A stretch of 64,000 nucleotides of DNA from Halobacillus yeomjeoni. GTDB lineage: Bacteria > Bacillota > Bacilli > Bacillales > Halobacillaceae. The position numbers were made by a program, and so were the translations under genes. Under the pieces are notes generated by a model. That model was given only the letters and a program-made list of their open reading frames with translations, searched no databases and had not been told where the DNA came from. Shown here one piece after another: positions 27,089 through 41,647 of this stretch. Location: assembly GCF_020171525.1 (NCBI RefSeq), contig NZ_JAIVAI010000004.1, forward strand, positions 149,058 to 213,057, in the 5' to 3' direction. Every line of letters begins with the position of its first letter. Position 1 is the first letter of the stretch.

Positions 27089-28228
27089 ATGAAATTTATA
27101 ATTCAACGGGATCAATTGATTGAGAGTGTCCAAAATGTAATGAAAGCCATATCTTCAAGAACAACGATTCCAATTTTGACTGGAATGAAAATAGAGGCTA
27201 CAGCGGAAGGAATAAAACTGACAGGTAGTGACTCAGACATTTCAATTGAATCTTATATACCTCAAGAAGAAGATGGAATTGTTTATGTAGAAAATATTGA
27301 ACCAGGTAGTATTGTCTTACAGGCAAAGTATTTCCCTGATATCGTACGTAAACTTCCTCAAAATACAGTTGAGATTGAAAGTGATAATCACAGGAACGTT
27401 ACGATTCGCTCTGGAAATGCAGAATTCCATTTGAACGGACAAGATCCTGAAGAATACCCTCAGCTTCCACAACTGCATACTGAAAATAGCTTTGAACTTC
27501 CGATCGATCTTTTGAAAAATTTGATACGTCAAACTGTTTTTGCAGTGTCCACATCAGAAACGCGCCCGATTTTAACAGGGGTTCATGTTCGTATGGATAA
27601 CGGGGAGCTGGAATTCATCGCAACAGACAGCCACCGTCTTGCATCAAGAAAAATTCCTATGGAACAACCAGAAGGCAAAGAGCTTCCATCTGTCGTCATT
27701 CCTGGTAAAAGTTTGACGGAGTTGAATAAAATCCTTGATGATTCAGAAGAAACGATTGAAATCAGCGTTACAGAAAATCAAGTTCTTTTCCGTACGAAAC
27801 ACTTATACTTCTTATCGCGGTTACTTGACGGCAATTATCCAGAGACCTCCCGTTTAATTCCGGAGCAAAGCAAAACGATCGTGAAAATCGATACGAAAGA
27901 ACTGCTTCAGTCTGTGGATCGTGCATCTCTATTAGCTAAAGAAAACCGTAACAATGTCGTGCGTTTGATTACGAAAGAAAACAACCACCTTGAAATTACC
28001 GGTAACTCTCCAGAAGTCGGTAACGTTGTCGAAGAAGTAACGGCTGATGACGTAGAAGGGGAAGATCTGAAGATTTCCTTCAGTGCAAAATATATGATGG
28101 ATGCCTTGAAAGCTGTCGAATATGACCAAGTGAAAGTTGAATTCACAGGTGCTATGCGGCCATTCCTCATACGCCCCGTTGACGATGAACAGATTTTACA
28201 ATTGATTCTTCCTGTTCGAACTTATTAA
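27089..28228 (+). CDS. dnaN: DNA polymerase III beta subunit (sliding clamp)
   Basis: A 379-residue clamp of three similar domains, beginning MKFIIQRDQLIESVQNVMKA and ending with the usual M-R-P-F-L-I-R and QLILPVRTY. The ATG at 27089 follows AGGAGGAG; longer in-frame readings would run into the unwinding region. It tethers the replicase to DNA. A terminator follows, so yaaA-recF probably use read-through or a separate promoter. Confidence 0.98.
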   Translation: MKFIIQRDQLIESVQNVMKAISSRTTIPILTGMKIEATAEGIKLTGSDSDISIESYIPQEEDGIVYVENIEPGSIVLQAKYFPDIVRKLPQNTVEIESDNHRNVTIRSGNAEFHLNGQDPEEYPQLPQLHTENSFELPIDLLKNLIRQTVFAVSTSETRPILTGVHVRMDNGELEFIATDSHRLASRKIPMEQPEGKELPSVVIPGKSLTELNKILDDSEETIEISVTENQVLFRTKHLYFLSRLLDGNYPETSRLIPEQSKTIVKIDTKELLQSVDRASLLAKENRNNVVRLITKENNHLEITGNSPEVGNVVEEVTADDVEGEDLKISFSAKYMMDALKAVEYDQVKVEFTGAMRPFLIRPVDDEQILQLILPVRTY

Positions 28229-28250
28229 TAAGATGTGCCACTGAAACGAA

Positions 28251-28290
28251 GGTGCTGTTATGGATGACATAATGGCACCTTTTTATCTTT
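28251..28290 (+). terminator. Terminator after dnaN
   Basis: GGTGCTGTTATG pairs imperfectly with CATAATGGCACC, followed by TTTTTATCTTTTT. Confidence 0.8.
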
Positions 28291-28387
28291 TTGAAAGGAA
28301 TTGAGGCGGAAAATCGCTTGGACTTTTCTTACACCTATATCTTTAGTAAAATAGAATAAGGTGAATTCATAAAATAGGGTGAATAAT

Positions 28388-28615
28388 ATGAACGAACGTA
28401 TTGAAATATCAACAGAATATATTCCATTAGGGCAATTTTTAAAACTTGCAAATATTGTCGAATCTGGTGGAATGGTGAAAATTTTTCTCAGCGAGTTTGA
28501 AGTGTACGTGAATGGAGAGTTGGAGAACCGCCGTGGACGGAAGCTTTACCTGGGAGATACGGTGGAAATAGAAGAATTCGGAGCCTTTGAGGTTGTCCGA
28601 GAAGAACAGAATTAA
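28388..28615 (+). CDS. yaaA: S4-domain protein YaaA (RNA-binding)
   Basis: A 75-residue protein with a single S4-like RNA-binding fold ([21 protein letters not shown], then [21 protein letters not shown]). The ATG at 28388 is spaced well from AGGGTGA. It ends 5 bases before recF, the same order as in B. subtilis; the orthologue there has been linked to ribosome assembly. Confidence 0.93.
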   Translation: MNERIEISTEYIPLGQFLKLANIVESGGMVKIFLSEFEVYVNGELENRRGRKLYLGDTVEIEEFGAFEVVREEQN

Positions 28616-28620
28616 CGCAT

Positions 28621-29739
28621 ATGTATATACATGAGTTGTCTTTGCGATCCTATCGTAATTATGATCAACTCTCTCTGACCTTTGACCATACGATCAATGT
28701 CATCATTGGTGAAAATGCCCAGGGGAAGACCAATTTGATGGAAGCCATTTACGTTTTGGCTTTTACCAAGTCCCACCGCACGCCGAGAGATAAGGAATTG
28801 ATACAGTGGGATGCAGAGTATGGTAAAATAAAAGGGAGTATATTCAAACGTAATCGTAAGTTCCCTTTGGAAATCATCGTTTCCAATAAAGGGAAAAAGG
28901 CGAAACTTAATCATATCGAGCAAAAGCGCCTGAGTGATTATATCGGTGCTTTAAATGTGGTCATGTTTGCACCTGAGGACCTTAATTTAGTCAAAGGGAG
29001 TCCTCAGGTGCGTCGTCGGTTTATTGACATGGAAATCGGTCAAATTCAACCGACATACATTTATCATCTCGGTCAGTACCAAAAGATTCTCAGACAGAGA
29101 AACCATCTGCTGAAAGAACTTCAAAGAAAGCCTTCAGCGGATAGAACGATGTTAGGCGTACTGACCGATCAGTTAGTCGAACATGCAGCCACGATCATAG
29201 AAAGACGTTTCAAATTTATGCAGCTGCTGCGTTCATGGGCCACACCGATTCATGAAGGGATCAGTCGTAATCTCGAAAAACTAGAAATTGCCTATGATGC
29301 GAGTGTCAAAGTATCAGAGGATATGAATTTGGAAACAATAAGGAATACGTACAAGGAAAAATTTTCCGAAATAGAGTCGAAAGAAATCGATCGAGGAACG
29401 ACCCTTGCAGGTCCACACAGAGATGATCTTGTTTTTTATGTGAACGGTAAAGACGTGCAGACGTATGGATCTCAAGGTCAGCAGCGAACCACTGCCTTAT
29501 CTTTGAAACTTGCTGAAATCGAGCTCATTCATAGTGAAGTAGGAGAATACCCGATTCTACTATTGGATGATGTTCTGAGTGAATTGGATGACTACCGTCA
29601 ATCCCACTTGCTCCATACGATTCAAGGCAAAGTTCAGACGTTCGTCTCGACGACAAGTATAGATGGAATTGAACATGAAGCTCTTGAAAAAGCAGAGATT
29701 TTTCATGTGAAAGAAGGAACGATAGAAGTCAGGAAATGA
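28621..29739 (+). CDS. recF: DNA replication and repair protein RecF
   Basis: A 372-residue SMC-like ATPase. Walker A is [17 protein letters not shown] (about residues 27-43), the signature is [19 protein letters not shown], and Walker B is [13 protein letters not shown]. It helps load RecA at gaps with RecO and RecR (recR lies at 62338). It starts 5 bases after yaaA. Confidence 0.98.
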   Translation: MYIHELSLRSYRNYDQLSLTFDHTINVIIGENAQGKTNLMEAIYVLAFTKSHRTPRDKELIQWDAEYGKIKGSIFKRNRKFPLEIIVSNKGKKAKLNHIEQKRLSDYIGALNVVMFAPEDLNLVKGSPQVRRRFIDMEIGQIQPTYIYHLGQYQKILRQRNHLLKELQRKPSADRTMLGVLTDQLVEHAATIIERRFKFMQLLRSWATPIHEGISRNLEKLEIAYDASVKVSEDMNLETIRNTYKEKFSEIESKEIDRGTTLAGPHRDDLVFYVNGKDVQTYGSQGQQRTTALSLKLAEIELIHSEVGEYPILLLDDVLSELDDYRQSHLLHTIQGKVQTFVSTTSIDGIEHEALEKAEIFHVKEGTIEVRK

Positions 29740-29748
29740 GGTGGCAAG

Positions 29749-30036
29749 TTGTTCATTCACATTGGTGATGATCATGTTATCCAGTCGAAAGATGTTGTGG
29801 CCATTATCGATCGAAGTTTAATTTCATCCTCTACGATCATTGAAGAAATGATTTTTAACCAGCGCAGAGAAAAACAAGTGATTGAAAGTAAAGATCATCA
29901 AGCGAAATCCATCGTAATCACAGATGAATACATCTATTTCAGTCCACTTTCTGTCTTTACGTTGAAAAAGCGTGCCAATATGATGACGACTTTGAATAAG
30001 TTAGAGGATTTCTCTGAAGAAACAGAGGATCAATAA
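29749..30036 (+). CDS. remB: Extracellular matrix regulator RemB (YaaB)
   Basis: A 95-residue protein starting (M)FIHIGDDHVIQSKDVVAIIDRSL with the conserved KSIVITDEYIYFSPLSVFTLKKRA. RemB was found in B. subtilis as an activator of biofilm matrix genes; it is related to the RemA family. The start is TTG after GAGGTGG, 9 bases past recF. The order recF-remB-gyrB is conserved. Confidence 0.92.
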   Translation: MFIHIGDDHVIQSKDVVAIIDRSLISSSTIIEEMIFNQRREKQVIESKDHQAKSIVITDEYIYFSPLSVFTLKKRANMMTTLNKLEDFSEETEDQ

Positions 30037-30084
30037 AATAGATATCTGTAAGAGTATTAGAGTAAAACCACTTGAGGAATGTAG

Positions 30085-32022
<1,938 letters not shown>

Positions 32023-32096
32023 ACGAAACAACAAGCCACATGAATGGAGAACGGCCTGAGCCTTTCTCTCTTTTGGTAACATAGGAGGTAAATAGA

Positions 32097-34643
32097 ATGG
32101 TTGATCAACCCGAACGCCCACGCGTACAGGAAGTGAATATCAGCCAGGAAATGCGAACATCTTTCCTGGACTATGCGATGAGTGTCATCGTAGCACGTGC
32201 ACTTCCTGACGTTCGTGATGGCCTTAAGCCTGTACACCGACGCATTTTATATGCGATGCACGATTTAGGTATGCATGCAGATAAAGCATATAAAAAATCT
32301 GCACGTATTGTCGGTGAAGTAATCGGTAAATATCACCCGCACGGTGATTCAGCAGTATACGATACGATGGTACGTATGGCACAAGATTTCAACTATCGAT
32401 ACATGTTAGTCGATGGACACGGAAACTTCGGCTCTGTCGATGGAGATGCCGCTGCTGCTATGCGTTATACAGAAGCGAGAATGTCGAAAATCTCAATGGA
32501 AATTTTGAGAGACATCAATAAAGATACCATTGATTATAACGATAACTATGACGGTACAGAACGTGAACCGATCGTTCTTCCTTCCAAATTCCCGAATTTG
32601 CTTGTCAACGGTGGCTCGGGAATCGCCGTAGGAATGGCTACCAACATTCCACCACACCAATTAGGTGAAGTGATTGATGGTGTCCTGGCTCTAAGTAAAG
32701 ACCCGGATATCACGATACAGGAATTGATGGAAAATCATATTTACGGGCCGGATTTCCCTACAGCCGGAAAAATCCTCGGTCTCAGCGGGATTCGTAAAGC
32801 CTATGAAACCGGTAAAGGTTCCATTACAGTCCGGGCTGACGTCGAAATTGAAGAGATGGCCAACGGTAAACCACGCTTGATCGTGAATGAATTGCCTTAT
32901 CAAGTCAACAAAGCACGATTAGTTGAAAAAATTGCTGATCTTGCGCGCGATAAAAAAATCGACGGAATTACCGACCTGCGTGATGAATCCGACCGTAATG
33001 GAATGCGTATGGTCATTGAACTTCGTAAAGATGTCAATCCGAATGTTTTATTGAACAACCTATATAAGATGACCGCCTTGCAGTCGACATTCGGTATCAA
33101 CATGCTGGCTCTAGTTGATGGACACCCACGAGTCCTGAATCTTAAGCAATGCTTGGAATATTACTTGGAGCACCAAAAAGAAGTCATCAAACGACGGACC
33201 GCTTACGAACTTCGTAAAGCCGAAGCGAGAGCTCATATTTTAGAAGGTTTACGTGTCGCTTTGGACCATCTGGATGAGGTCATTACCTTGATTCGTGAGT
33301 CGCAAACGACAGAAATCGCCCGTTCCGGTTTGATGGAGCGTTTCGGATTATCCGAAAAGCAGTCACAAGCCATCCTTGATATGCGCCTGCAGCGTTTGAC
33401 AGGATTAGAGCGTGAAAAAATAGAAAATGAATATCAGGATCTCGTCAAATTGATCGCTGAATTGAAAGCTATTTTAGCGGATGATGAAAAGGTTCTTGAA
33501 ATCATTCGTGAAGAATTGCTTGATATTAAAGAGCGTTACAATGACGAACGACGCACAGAAATCATTCTTGGGGGTACAGACTTCATCGAGGATGAAGACT
33601 TGATTCCAGAAGAAACGATCATCGTAACCTTGACCCATCAAGGCTATGTGAAACGACTACCAGCGAGCACATATCGGTCCCAGCGCAGAGGTGGACGAGG
33701 TGTCCAAGGTATGGGTACCCACGAAGAAGATTTTGTCGAACATCTTCTGTCTACTTCCACACACAATACTTTGTTATTCTTCTCAAACAAAGGAAAAGTG
33801 TACAAAGCGAAGGGATATGAAGTTCCTGAATTCAGTCGAACAGCAAAAGGTATTCCAATCATCAATATGTTGAATATTGAACGTGATGAATGGATCAATG
33901 CTGTGATAGCTGTCGAAGACTTCGTCGATGACTGGTTCTTCGTGTTTACAACGAAGAATGGAATAACCAAACGTACGACTCTGTCCCAGTTTGCCAACAT
34001 ACGTAAAGGCGGTCTGATTGCCCTTGGTCTGCGGGAAGATGATGAGTTGATTTCTGTTAGACTGACTGATGGTACGAAAGATGTCATGATCGGTACACAA
34101 AATGGGTATCTGATTCGATTCAATGAAGATCAAATCAGAGCGATGGGCAGAACAGCGGCTGGTGTCAAAGGTATTTCTCTCCGTGAAGACGATAGAGTCG
34201 TTTCCATGGAAATTTTAGATGATGACCTTCAAGTCTTGACGGTTACAAGTAAAGGATACGGAAAACGTACCCCGGCAAGTGACTACAGAATTACGAATCG
34301 TGGAGGAAAAGGTATCATCACTTGTAATTTGACCGAAAAGAATGGCCAGGTCGTAGCGACCAAAGCCGTTCACGGAGATGAAGACGTCATGATTATTACA
34401 GCAAGTGGCGTCCTGATCCGTATGTCTGTAGAAAGTATTTCTGAAACAGGAAGAAATACACAAGGAGTACGCTTGATCAAACTCGGTGAAGGCGAAGAAG
34501 TGGCTACTGTCGCACGTGTAGAAACTGAAAAAGAAGAAGAGGAAATGGTAGAAGAAGCCATTGAACTTGATGAAGAGACTGCAGAGACAAACGAAGACTC
34601 TCAAGAGGATTCTTCTGCGGATACAGATGGAGAAGAATCGTAA
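32097..34643 (+). CDS. gyrA: DNA gyrase subunit A
   Basis: An 848-residue GyrA. The catalytic tyrosine is Tyr124 in [10 protein letters not shown]. The quinolone-determining region reads [17 protein letters not shown], with Ser85 and Asp89, the sensitive-type serine. The C-terminal beta-pinwheel begins with the GyrA box QRRGGRG. A strongly acidic tail of about 40 residues ends the protein. ATG after AGGAGG, 74 bases past gyrB. Confidence 0.98.
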   Translation: MVDQPERPRVQEVNISQEMRTSFLDYAMSVIVARALPDVRDGLKPVHRRILYAMHDLGMHADKAYKKSARIVGEVIGKYHPHGDSAVYDTMVRMAQDFNYRYMLVDGHGNFGSVDGDAAAAMRYTEARMSKISMEILRDINKDTIDYNDNYDGTEREPIVLPSKFPNLLVNGGSGIAVGMATNIPPHQLGEVIDGVLALSKDPDITIQELMENHIYGPDFPTAGKILGLSGIRKAYETGKGSITVRADVEIEEMANGKPRLIVNELPYQVNKARLVEKIADLARDKKIDGITDLRDESDRNGMRMVIELRKDVNPNVLLNNLYKMTALQSTFGINMLALVDGHPRVLNLKQCLEYYLEHQKEVIKRRTAYELRKAEARAHILEGLRVALDHLDEVITLIRESQTTEIARSGLMERFGLSEKQSQAILDMRLQRLTGLEREKIENEYQDLVKLIAELKAILADDEKVLEIIREELLDIKERYNDERRTEIILGGTDFIEDEDLIPEETIIVTLTHQGYVKRLPASTYRSQRRGGRGVQGMGTHEEDFVEHLLSTSTHNTLLFFSNKGKVYKAKGYEVPEFSRTAKGIPIINMLNIERDEWINAVIAVEDFVDDWFFVFTTKNGITKRTTLSQFANIRKGGLIALGLREDDELISVRLTDGTKDVMIGTQNGYLIRFNEDQIRAMGRTAAGVKGISLREDDRVVSMEILDDDLQVLTVTSKGYGKRTPASDYRITNRGGKGIITCNLTEKNGQVVATKAVHGDEDVMIITASGVLIRMSVESISETGRNTQGVRLIKLGEGEEVATVARVETEKEEEEMVEEAIELDEETAETNEDSQEDSSADTDGEES

Positions 34644-34654
34644 CCCTTTTTTCA

Positions 34655-34700
34655 AAGGTCGCCTGTCGAGGTAAAAAAAGCGGCAGGCGGCCCTTTTTAA
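34655..34700 (+). terminator. Terminator after gyrA
   Basis: GTCGCCTGTCG pairs with CGGCAGGCGGC across an A-rich loop, followed by CCTTTTT. Confidence 0.88.
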
Positions 34701-34734
34701 TATTTAACGCTTATAAGGAGAGGTGAAAGGCTTT

Positions 34735-35826
34735 ATGCAAGTGCATCCTTCTCAGTTGGTCCCTGGATGTATTATCACAAAAGATATCATAGGCAAGACC
34801 GGCCGGCCGATCATACCAAATCGAACCGTCGTTTCTCCTATACATATAAGAGTGTTGGAGCAGTTTCTGGTAGAGGAAGTGGAAGTAGCTGATAAATTGT
34901 CTGATGGGACGTTGTTTACACCTCGTTCAACAGATTCTGAAGAAGAGAATCCTGTATCGAATGAACCTCCTGTAGCTGAATTGACTCCTTTTTATGAAAA
35001 TTATTTAGAGGCTGTCCAAAGCTATAAAAGATGGTTCAAAGAATGGCAGCATGGGGATCCAGTAGATTTACTTGCTTTACGTAAAGTTATGGTTCCTTTA
35101 CTAGAAGAAGCCGTGGAATCAGGGAAAGATGTTTTCAAACTTCACCATTATTCTTCCAGTGGTGAATATTTGTATCACCATAATGTAGCAATGGGTTTGA
35201 TTTCTGCCTATTTAGCAGAAAAGATGGGATACAAGTATGGGGAATGGATACAAATAGGACTCGCTGCCACTTTATGTGATGCAGGTATGTCTCAGATCGA
35301 TCCGACGATCATATGGAAAGAGGGCTCTATTCTTGAATCAGAATATGCCGAAATCAAGAAACATCCTTTGATCTCCTTTCAATACGTAGAATCCACCCCT
35401 TATTTGAGTAAAAGTGTAAAATTAGCGATTCTTCAGCACCATGAACGATTGGACGGAAGTGGTTACCCTATAGGGCTTAAAGCAGATAAAATTCATCCCT
35501 TCAGCCAAATCATAGCTGTCAGTGACATTTATCACGCAATGACCTGTGAAAGGATTTATAGAGTTAAACAATCCCCATATAAAGCTCTTGAGGAAATTTT
35601 ACAAAAGCAATTCGGGCGCTATGATCACCGTGTCATTCAAGTGATGGTAAAGGAATTGACGGATTATTCGACAGGAACAAAAGTACGACTCTCCAACAAA
35701 CAGACAGCAGAGGTGATGTTTGTCGATCAATCTCAGCCTACAAGGCCAATGGTCCGGTTGGAAGAAGGAAGTATCTTTCAATTGAAAGAACAGCGTCACT
35801 TGCATATCGAAGAAGTTATCGGTTAA
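34735..35826 (+). CDS. HD-GYP-like phosphohydrolase with an altered HD motif
   Basis: A 363-residue cytosolic protein: an N-terminal region of about 130 residues, then an HD-GYP-type domain. HHE (about 235-237) and DGSGYP (from about 239) are intact, as are the late SDIYHAM and the E-R-I-Y-R. But the central HD-x-GK motif is replaced by C-D-A-G-M (Cys181-Asp182), so a metal ligand is lost. It may be a c-di-GMP binding or weak phosphodiesterase form. The ATG at 34735 suits the site GAGAGGTG better than the GTG at 34723. It lies in a position that in B. subtilis holds an rRNA operon. Confidence 0.8.
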   Translation: MQVHPSQLVPGCIITKDIIGKTGRPIIPNRTVVSPIHIRVLEQFLVEEVEVADKLSDGTLFTPRSTDSEEENPVSNEPPVAELTPFYENYLEAVQSYKRWFKEWQHGDPVDLLALRKVMVPLLEEAVESGKDVFKLHHYSSSGEYLYHHNVAMGLISAYLAEKMGYKYGEWIQIGLAATLCDAGMSQIDPTIIWKEGSILESEYAEIKKHPLISFQYVESTPYLSKSVKLAILQHHERLDGSGYPIGLKADKIHPFSQIIAVSDIYHAMTCERIYRVKQSPYKALEEILQKQFGRYDHRVIQVMVKELTDYSTGTKVRLSNKQTAEVMFVDQSQPTRPMVRLEEGSIFQLKEQRHLHIEEVIG

Positions 35827-35830
35827 ATGA

Positions 35831-35866
35831 AGACCAGTTCCCTTTAAGAAAGGAACTGGTCTTTTA
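35831..35866. terminator. Bidirectional terminator inside the end of yaaC
   Basis: AGACCAGTTCC pairs with GGAACTGGTCT, with TTTT after. The right arm encodes the last residues of yaaC on the other strand. Confidence 0.9.
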
Positions 35867-36551
35867 ACCATTCAGCAATCAACTTTGGAATGTGTTCTGA
35901 TGCAGCATTCAGGAAGTGAATGATAAAAACATAGTCTTCCCGGTCTCTCATTTGTTCCATTTCCCCCCACCATTCTCCTTCATACCGGACCAGCATACTC
36001 AAGTTATAAAGGACAGCAAAATATGATAAAAGGGCGGGCCAAGGTTCTTCGGTTTTTTGACTGGAGTTCTTATAGTGATAGATAGGTTTCATGGATTCTA
36101 GTGGTCGAAGCAATTCATCCATAGAAACTTTTTCTTTCGTACAATTAAATTGGAAAAGATGATGGGCTGCGTATGGAAACAAGCCATGAGGCTGGATTCT
36201 CACATCATCTTCTAAAAAACGATAATGCTGCTTTTTACGTTTACGAGTGGATAATCCATGGGCTAATACTTTGGAAGTAGCAGGATATCCAGGGTCTACT
36301 GTCAGCAGGCAGCTTTTTAAATAATGGTTCAGTCCATAGTAATATAATAGAGGTTTGACGCTGAGGGGAGTATGGGAGGCAGCATTCCAATACTCTTCTC
36401 CTAAATTCAACCCGTGTATAAACCTTTCAGCGTTATGAAACGCGTGATGATCCACTTTAGGATGATCGATCCTCTCGTAACAAGATGCTAAAAAAGGGCG
36501 CGAATGTGCGGTCACCTTTAAGTATGTAAGGATCGTTTCTTCAAACACCAT
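35844..36551 (-). CDS. yaaC: YaaC-like protein
   Basis: A 235-residue protein without clear motifs: PLLYYYGLNHYLKSCLLTVDP and HHLFQFNCTKEKVSMDELLRPL are the parts I associate with the YaaC family. Its place, divergent from guaB on the minus strand, matches B. subtilis yaaC. The ATG at 36551 follows AAAGGAG. It is shorter than my recollection of the B. subtilis protein (about 315 residues), so the family may vary at the ends. Function is unknown. Confidence 0.8.
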   Translation of the reverse strand: MVFEETILTYLKVTAHSRPFLASCYERIDHPKVDHHAFHNAERFIHGLNLGEEYWNAASHTPLSVKPLLYYYGLNHYLKSCLLTVDPGYPATSKVLAHGLSTRKRKKQHYRFLEDDVRIQPHGLFPYAAHHLFQFNCTKEKVSMDELLRPLESMKPIYHYKNSSQKTEEPWPALLSYFAVLYNLSMLVRYEGEWWGEMEQMRDREDYVFIIHFLNAASEHIPKLIAEWLKDQFLS

Positions 36552-36697
36552 ACTCTTCATCTCCTTTTCACTTGTTACAAAAAATCCATTATTTATAACA
36601 TTTTCCTTTAATTTGTAAAAGTGGAAATCCCTCATGATTTTTATGGTTGAAAAACCACAATCATTGTCGTATTGTAAATAACAATAAGTAATTGTAA

Positions 36698-38233
<1,536 letters not shown>

Positions 38234-38249
38234 CCTGGTAAATCATTGC

Positions 38250-38280
38250 TAGACAGGGACTTTTCCCTGTCTATTTTTTT
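38250..38280 (+). terminator. Terminator after guaB
   Basis: AGACAGGGA pairs with TCCCTGTCT around CTTT, followed by ATTTTTTT. Confidence 0.92.
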
Positions 38281-38338
38281 ATGGAAGCATGTGATAAAAT
38301 GACAAAGATGCATATTTTATAGGTGGAGGTTGAAAAAG

Positions 38339-39670
38339 TTGATACAAAGATTCAAAGCATCATTAGCCATTACACTGGCTATCATTTTAAGTTTTACTGC
38401 CGTTTTTGCTGGTCCTAAAGATACATACGCCTCTACGGTTGCTGTCGAAGCGAAGTCAGCGATTTTAGTAGATGCTGAAACAGGAAAGGTTTTGTTTGAG
38501 AAAGAGGCAGATTTGACCCTCCCTCCAGCTAGTATGACAAAGATGATGACAGAATATCTCGTACTAGAAGCGATTGATGAAGGGAAAATCAGCTGGGATA
38601 CGACAACACAAATCAGTCAATATGCTTTTGATATATCCGCCAACCCTGAATATTCAGGGGTCGGTTTGAAATTAAATAAAGATTACACTGTACGTGAACT
38701 CTATGAAGCTATGGCCGTCAATTCAGATAATGCGACTACGATCGCACTTGCAGAATTGCTGGCAGGTACAGAAGGCGAATTCGTCAAAATGATGAATGAA
38801 AAAGCCAAAGAAATGGGTCTGCCGGATTATGAATTCGTAAACTCTTCCGGTTTGAATAATTCCCATTTAGATGGGAACCACCCCGAAGGAACAGAACCAG
38901 ATGCTACAAACTTGTTATCCGCAAGATCAGCAGCTCTCCTGGCTTATCATTTAATCAATGATTATCCGGAATCTTTGGAGTTTTCAGGTCAGACGACAGC
39001 TGAAATTGATGGACAAAAGGTTACGAACTGGAACTGGATGATTCCGAATATGCCGGGGTCTTTATCACAATTCGGTTATGAAGGTGTCGATGGGTTGAAA
39101 ACCGGATATACGGACCTTGCAGGAAACTGTTTCACAGGAACGGCCGAGAGAAGCGGCCAGCGTTTCATCGCTGTTGTCATGAAAGCCGATTCCCGACCAT
39201 CTCGTTTCCGTCAAACGGCTAAACTTTTTGATTATGGGTTCCAACAGTTCGAACGAAAAGAATTGTTTGAGGAAGGTTACCAGATCGATGGAGAATCAGA
39301 ACTTCCAGTTACGAAAGGAAAAGAAGATGTAGTAGAACTGGAAACAAACGATTCTTTGTCCACCCTTGTGAAAAAAGGGGACGAGGAAAATTATACGATC
39401 AAATACAATATTTCCAAAGATAAATTAGATGCAAATGGAAAATTGGTTGCTCCTGTTGAAAAGGGACAAAAAGTAGGAACCGCTGAGCTGGTCTACAGTG
39501 GAGAGGATCAGTATGATAACATTCTCTCGAAAAAGACGAATACAGTAGATCTAGTGACAACATCATCTGTTGAAAAAGCGAACTGGTTCATGCTCATGAT
39601 TGGCGGGATCGGTGAATTCTTCAGTGATATTTTCAGTGGTGCGGTGGATATGGTAAAAAGCTGGTTTTAA
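38339..39670 (+). CDS. dacA: D-alanyl-D-alanine carboxypeptidase DacA (PBP5)
   Basis: A 443-residue low-molecular-weight penicillin-binding protein. A signal peptide (LAITLAIILSFTAVFAG) leads to the catalytic motifs S-M-T-K, S-D-N and K-T-G, then the PBP5 C-terminal beta domain and a terminal amphipathic/hydrophobic anchor (ANWFMLMIGGIGEFFSDIFSGAVDMVKSWF region). It trims the fifth residue of the peptidoglycan stem. The TTG at 38339 is 9 bases from GGAGG; the TTG at 38330 touches it. The order guaB-dacA-pdxS is as in B. subtilis. Confidence 0.96.
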   Translation: MIQRFKASLAITLAIILSFTAVFAGPKDTYASTVAVEAKSAILVDAETGKVLFEKEADLTLPPASMTKMMTEYLVLEAIDEGKISWDTTTQISQYAFDISANPEYSGVGLKLNKDYTVRELYEAMAVNSDNATTIALAELLAGTEGEFVKMMNEKAKEMGLPDYEFVNSSGLNNSHLDGNHPEGTEPDATNLLSARSAALLAYHLINDYPESLEFSGQTTAEIDGQKVTNWNWMIPNMPGSLSQFGYEGVDGLKTGYTDLAGNCFTGTAERSGQRFIAVVMKADSRPSRFRQTAKLFDYGFQQFERKELFEEGYQIDGESELPVTKGKEDVVELETNDSLSTLVKKGDEENYTIKYNISKDKLDANGKLVAPVEKGQKVGTAELVYSGEDQYDNILSKKTNTVDLVTTSSVEKANWFMLMIGGIGEFFSDIFSGAVDMVKSWF

Positions 39671-39785
39671 TCGGCTATATCCAATTTAAGTAGTAGGAAT
39701 TGATCATCTCTTGCGTTACAATAGTGGATAGGAATTCTTTTAAATCAATGAGAGAGCTATATAGCTGAATTAGGAGGAATGTATC

Positions 39786-40670
39786 ATGTCACAAACAGGT
39801 ACAGATCGTGTAAAACGAGGAATGGCTGAAATGCAAAAAGGCGGCGTCATCATGGACGTCGTAAACGCTGAGCAAGCAAAAATCGCCGAAGAAGCCGGAG
39901 CAGTTGCGGTCATGGCGCTTGAACGTGTACCAGCTGATATCCGTGCAGCTGGAGGCGTAGCACGTATGGCGGACCCTACCATCGTAGAGGAAGTCATGAA
40001 TGCAGTATCGATTCCGGTTATGGCCAAAGCTCGTATTGGGCATATTACAGAAGCACGCGTATTAGAAGCGATGGGTGTAGACTACATTGATGAAAGTGAA
40101 GTTCTGACCCCTGCGGATGAAATTTACCATATCAAAAAAGACGATTACACTGTACCATTCGTTTGTGGCTGCCGTAACTTGGGTGAAGCGACACGCCGTA
40201 TTCGTGAAGGGGCATCCATGCTTCGCACAAAGGGAGAACCAGGTACGGGTAACATCGTAGAGGCTGTCAGCCACATGCGCCAAGTACAGTCCCAAATCCG
40301 TCATCTTCGCGGTCTATCCGAAGATGAGGTAATGGTTTATGCAAAAGAAAATGGTGCTCCATTCGATCTATTGATGGAGATCCGTGAAGAAGGCCGCCTT
40401 CCAGTAGTAAACTTTGCTGCCGGCGGTATTGCTACTCCAGCTGATGCTGCATTGATGATGCAGTTGGGAGCGGACGGTGTATTTGTTGGTTCCGGGATTT
40501 TCAAATCCAACAACCCAGAAAAGTTTGCTCGTGCAATTGTAGAAGCAACGACTCACTATGACGATTATAAACTGATCGGTGAACTTTCCAAAGGACTTGG
40601 AACAGCTATGAAAGGCATGGAAATGTCCACTTTGACTGCTGATCAGCGCATGCAGGATCGCAGCCAGTAA
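39786..40670 (+). CDS. pdxS: Pyridoxal 5'-phosphate synthase subunit PdxS
   Basis: A 294-residue (beta/alpha)8 synthase that builds PLP from ribose 5-phosphate, glyceraldehyde 3-phosphate and ammonia. Signatures are [46 protein letters not shown] and the [13 protein letters not shown] region. Ammonia comes from PdxT, encoded next. ATG after TAGGAGGAA. Confidence 0.98.
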   Translation: MSQTGTDRVKRGMAEMQKGGVIMDVVNAEQAKIAEEAGAVAVMALERVPADIRAAGGVARMADPTIVEEVMNAVSIPVMAKARIGHITEARVLEAMGVDYIDESEVLTPADEIYHIKKDDYTVPFVCGCRNLGEATRRIREGASMLRTKGEPGTGNIVEAVSHMRQVQSQIRHLRGLSEDEVMVYAKENGAPFDLLMEIREEGRLPVVNFAAGGIATPADAALMMQLGADGVFVGSGIFKSNNPEKFARAIVEATTHYDDYKLIGELSKGLGTAMKGMEMSTLTADQRMQDRSQ

Positions 40671-40748
40671 TTGAGCAGACGATTGACCGGTCACGGGCAG
40701 TCGGATAGTCATTTTTAGTTTCATTGTTTAAAAAAGGAGACATGCATC

Positions 40749-41339
40749 ATGACGACAATCGGTGTATTAGGACTTCAAGGGGCATTTCGTGAGCATGTTC
40801 GTTCTGTAGAAGCTACAGGAGCAAAAGCGCTCGTAGTGAAAAAGAAAGAACAACTCGAGGATATTGATGGTCTGATCATACCTGGTGGAGAAAGTACGAC
40901 CATGCGTCGTTTAATTGATAAGTATGATTTTTTAGAACCTATCCGCCAATTCGGGAAGCAAGGAAAACCGTTGTTTGGAACTTGTGCAGGCTTAATTCTG
41001 CTGGCTTCAGAAATAGACGGCTCTTATGATGTTCATTTAGGACTGATGGATATCAAAGTTCGAAGAAATGCTTTTGGTCGTCAGCGTGAAAGCTTTGAAG
41101 CGGATCTTGATATTAAAGACATCGCAGACGGATTCAATGCTGTATTCATCCGTGCGCCTTATATCGAAGGTGTCGGTGAAGACACAGAAGTACTGGCAAC
41201 CTATGATGGTCACATTGTTGCTGCTCAACAAGATCATTATCTGGCATGTTCATTTCATCCTGAGCTGACCGACGATCATCGTTTAACGAGTCATTTTGTC
41301 GAAATGGTCGATCAGTCTAAAAAATCACTTGCATTCTAA
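40749..41339 (+). CDS. pdxT: Pyridoxal 5'-phosphate synthase glutaminase subunit PdxT
   Basis: A 196-residue class I glutaminase that feeds ammonia to PdxS. It carries [10 protein letters not shown], the nucleophile in G-T-C-A-G-L-I-L, and the His-Glu pair in FHPEL. It follows pdxS by 78 bases in the usual pdxST order. Confidence 0.98.
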   Translation: MTTIGVLGLQGAFREHVRSVEATGAKALVVKKKEQLEDIDGLIIPGGESTTMRRLIDKYDFLEPIRQFGKQGKPLFGTCAGLILLASEIDGSYDVHLGLMDIKVRRNAFGRQRESFEADLDIKDIADGFNAVFIRAPYIEGVGEDTEVLATYDGHIVAAQQDHYLACSFHPELTDDHRLTSHFVEMVDQSKKSLAF

Positions 41340-41379
41340 AAAAATTTAAGCTAATCTAAGTGAACACAATAAAGATATC

Positions 41380-41622
41380 AAAACGTTGATAGGAAATAGT
41401 AGCATGAACTTCTTTCCAAAGAGAGTCAGTGGCTGGTGTGAACTGATGAAAGAATTATGTGAATCCATCCTTGAGTGTCCGATTGAACAACAGTAGGTCG
41501 GACCGGCCCTCACCGTTATGAGATAAGCCGGAAGGTCGATATATGACCTTCAATCTGGGTGGTATCGCGGGAAGCTTAAACAAGAGCTCTCGTCCCTATA
41601 TAAGGGACGGGAGCTTTTTTAT
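41380..41622 (+). promoter_or_regulatory. T-box leader controlling serS (serine-specific)
   Basis: The T-box sequence TGGGTGGTATCGCGG (41556-41570) is followed by a terminator whose arms are GAGCTCTCGTCCC and GGGACGGGAGCT, then TTTTTT (to 41621). Upstream are AGAGAG and GGCTGGTGTGAA, typical of Stem I, and then GAATCC (41461-41466), where TCC reads as a serine specifier. Uncharged tRNA-Ser should stabilise the antiterminator and let serS be transcribed. Confidence 0.95.
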
Positions 41623-41647
41623 ATACAAAAATAAGGAGGAATCAACT

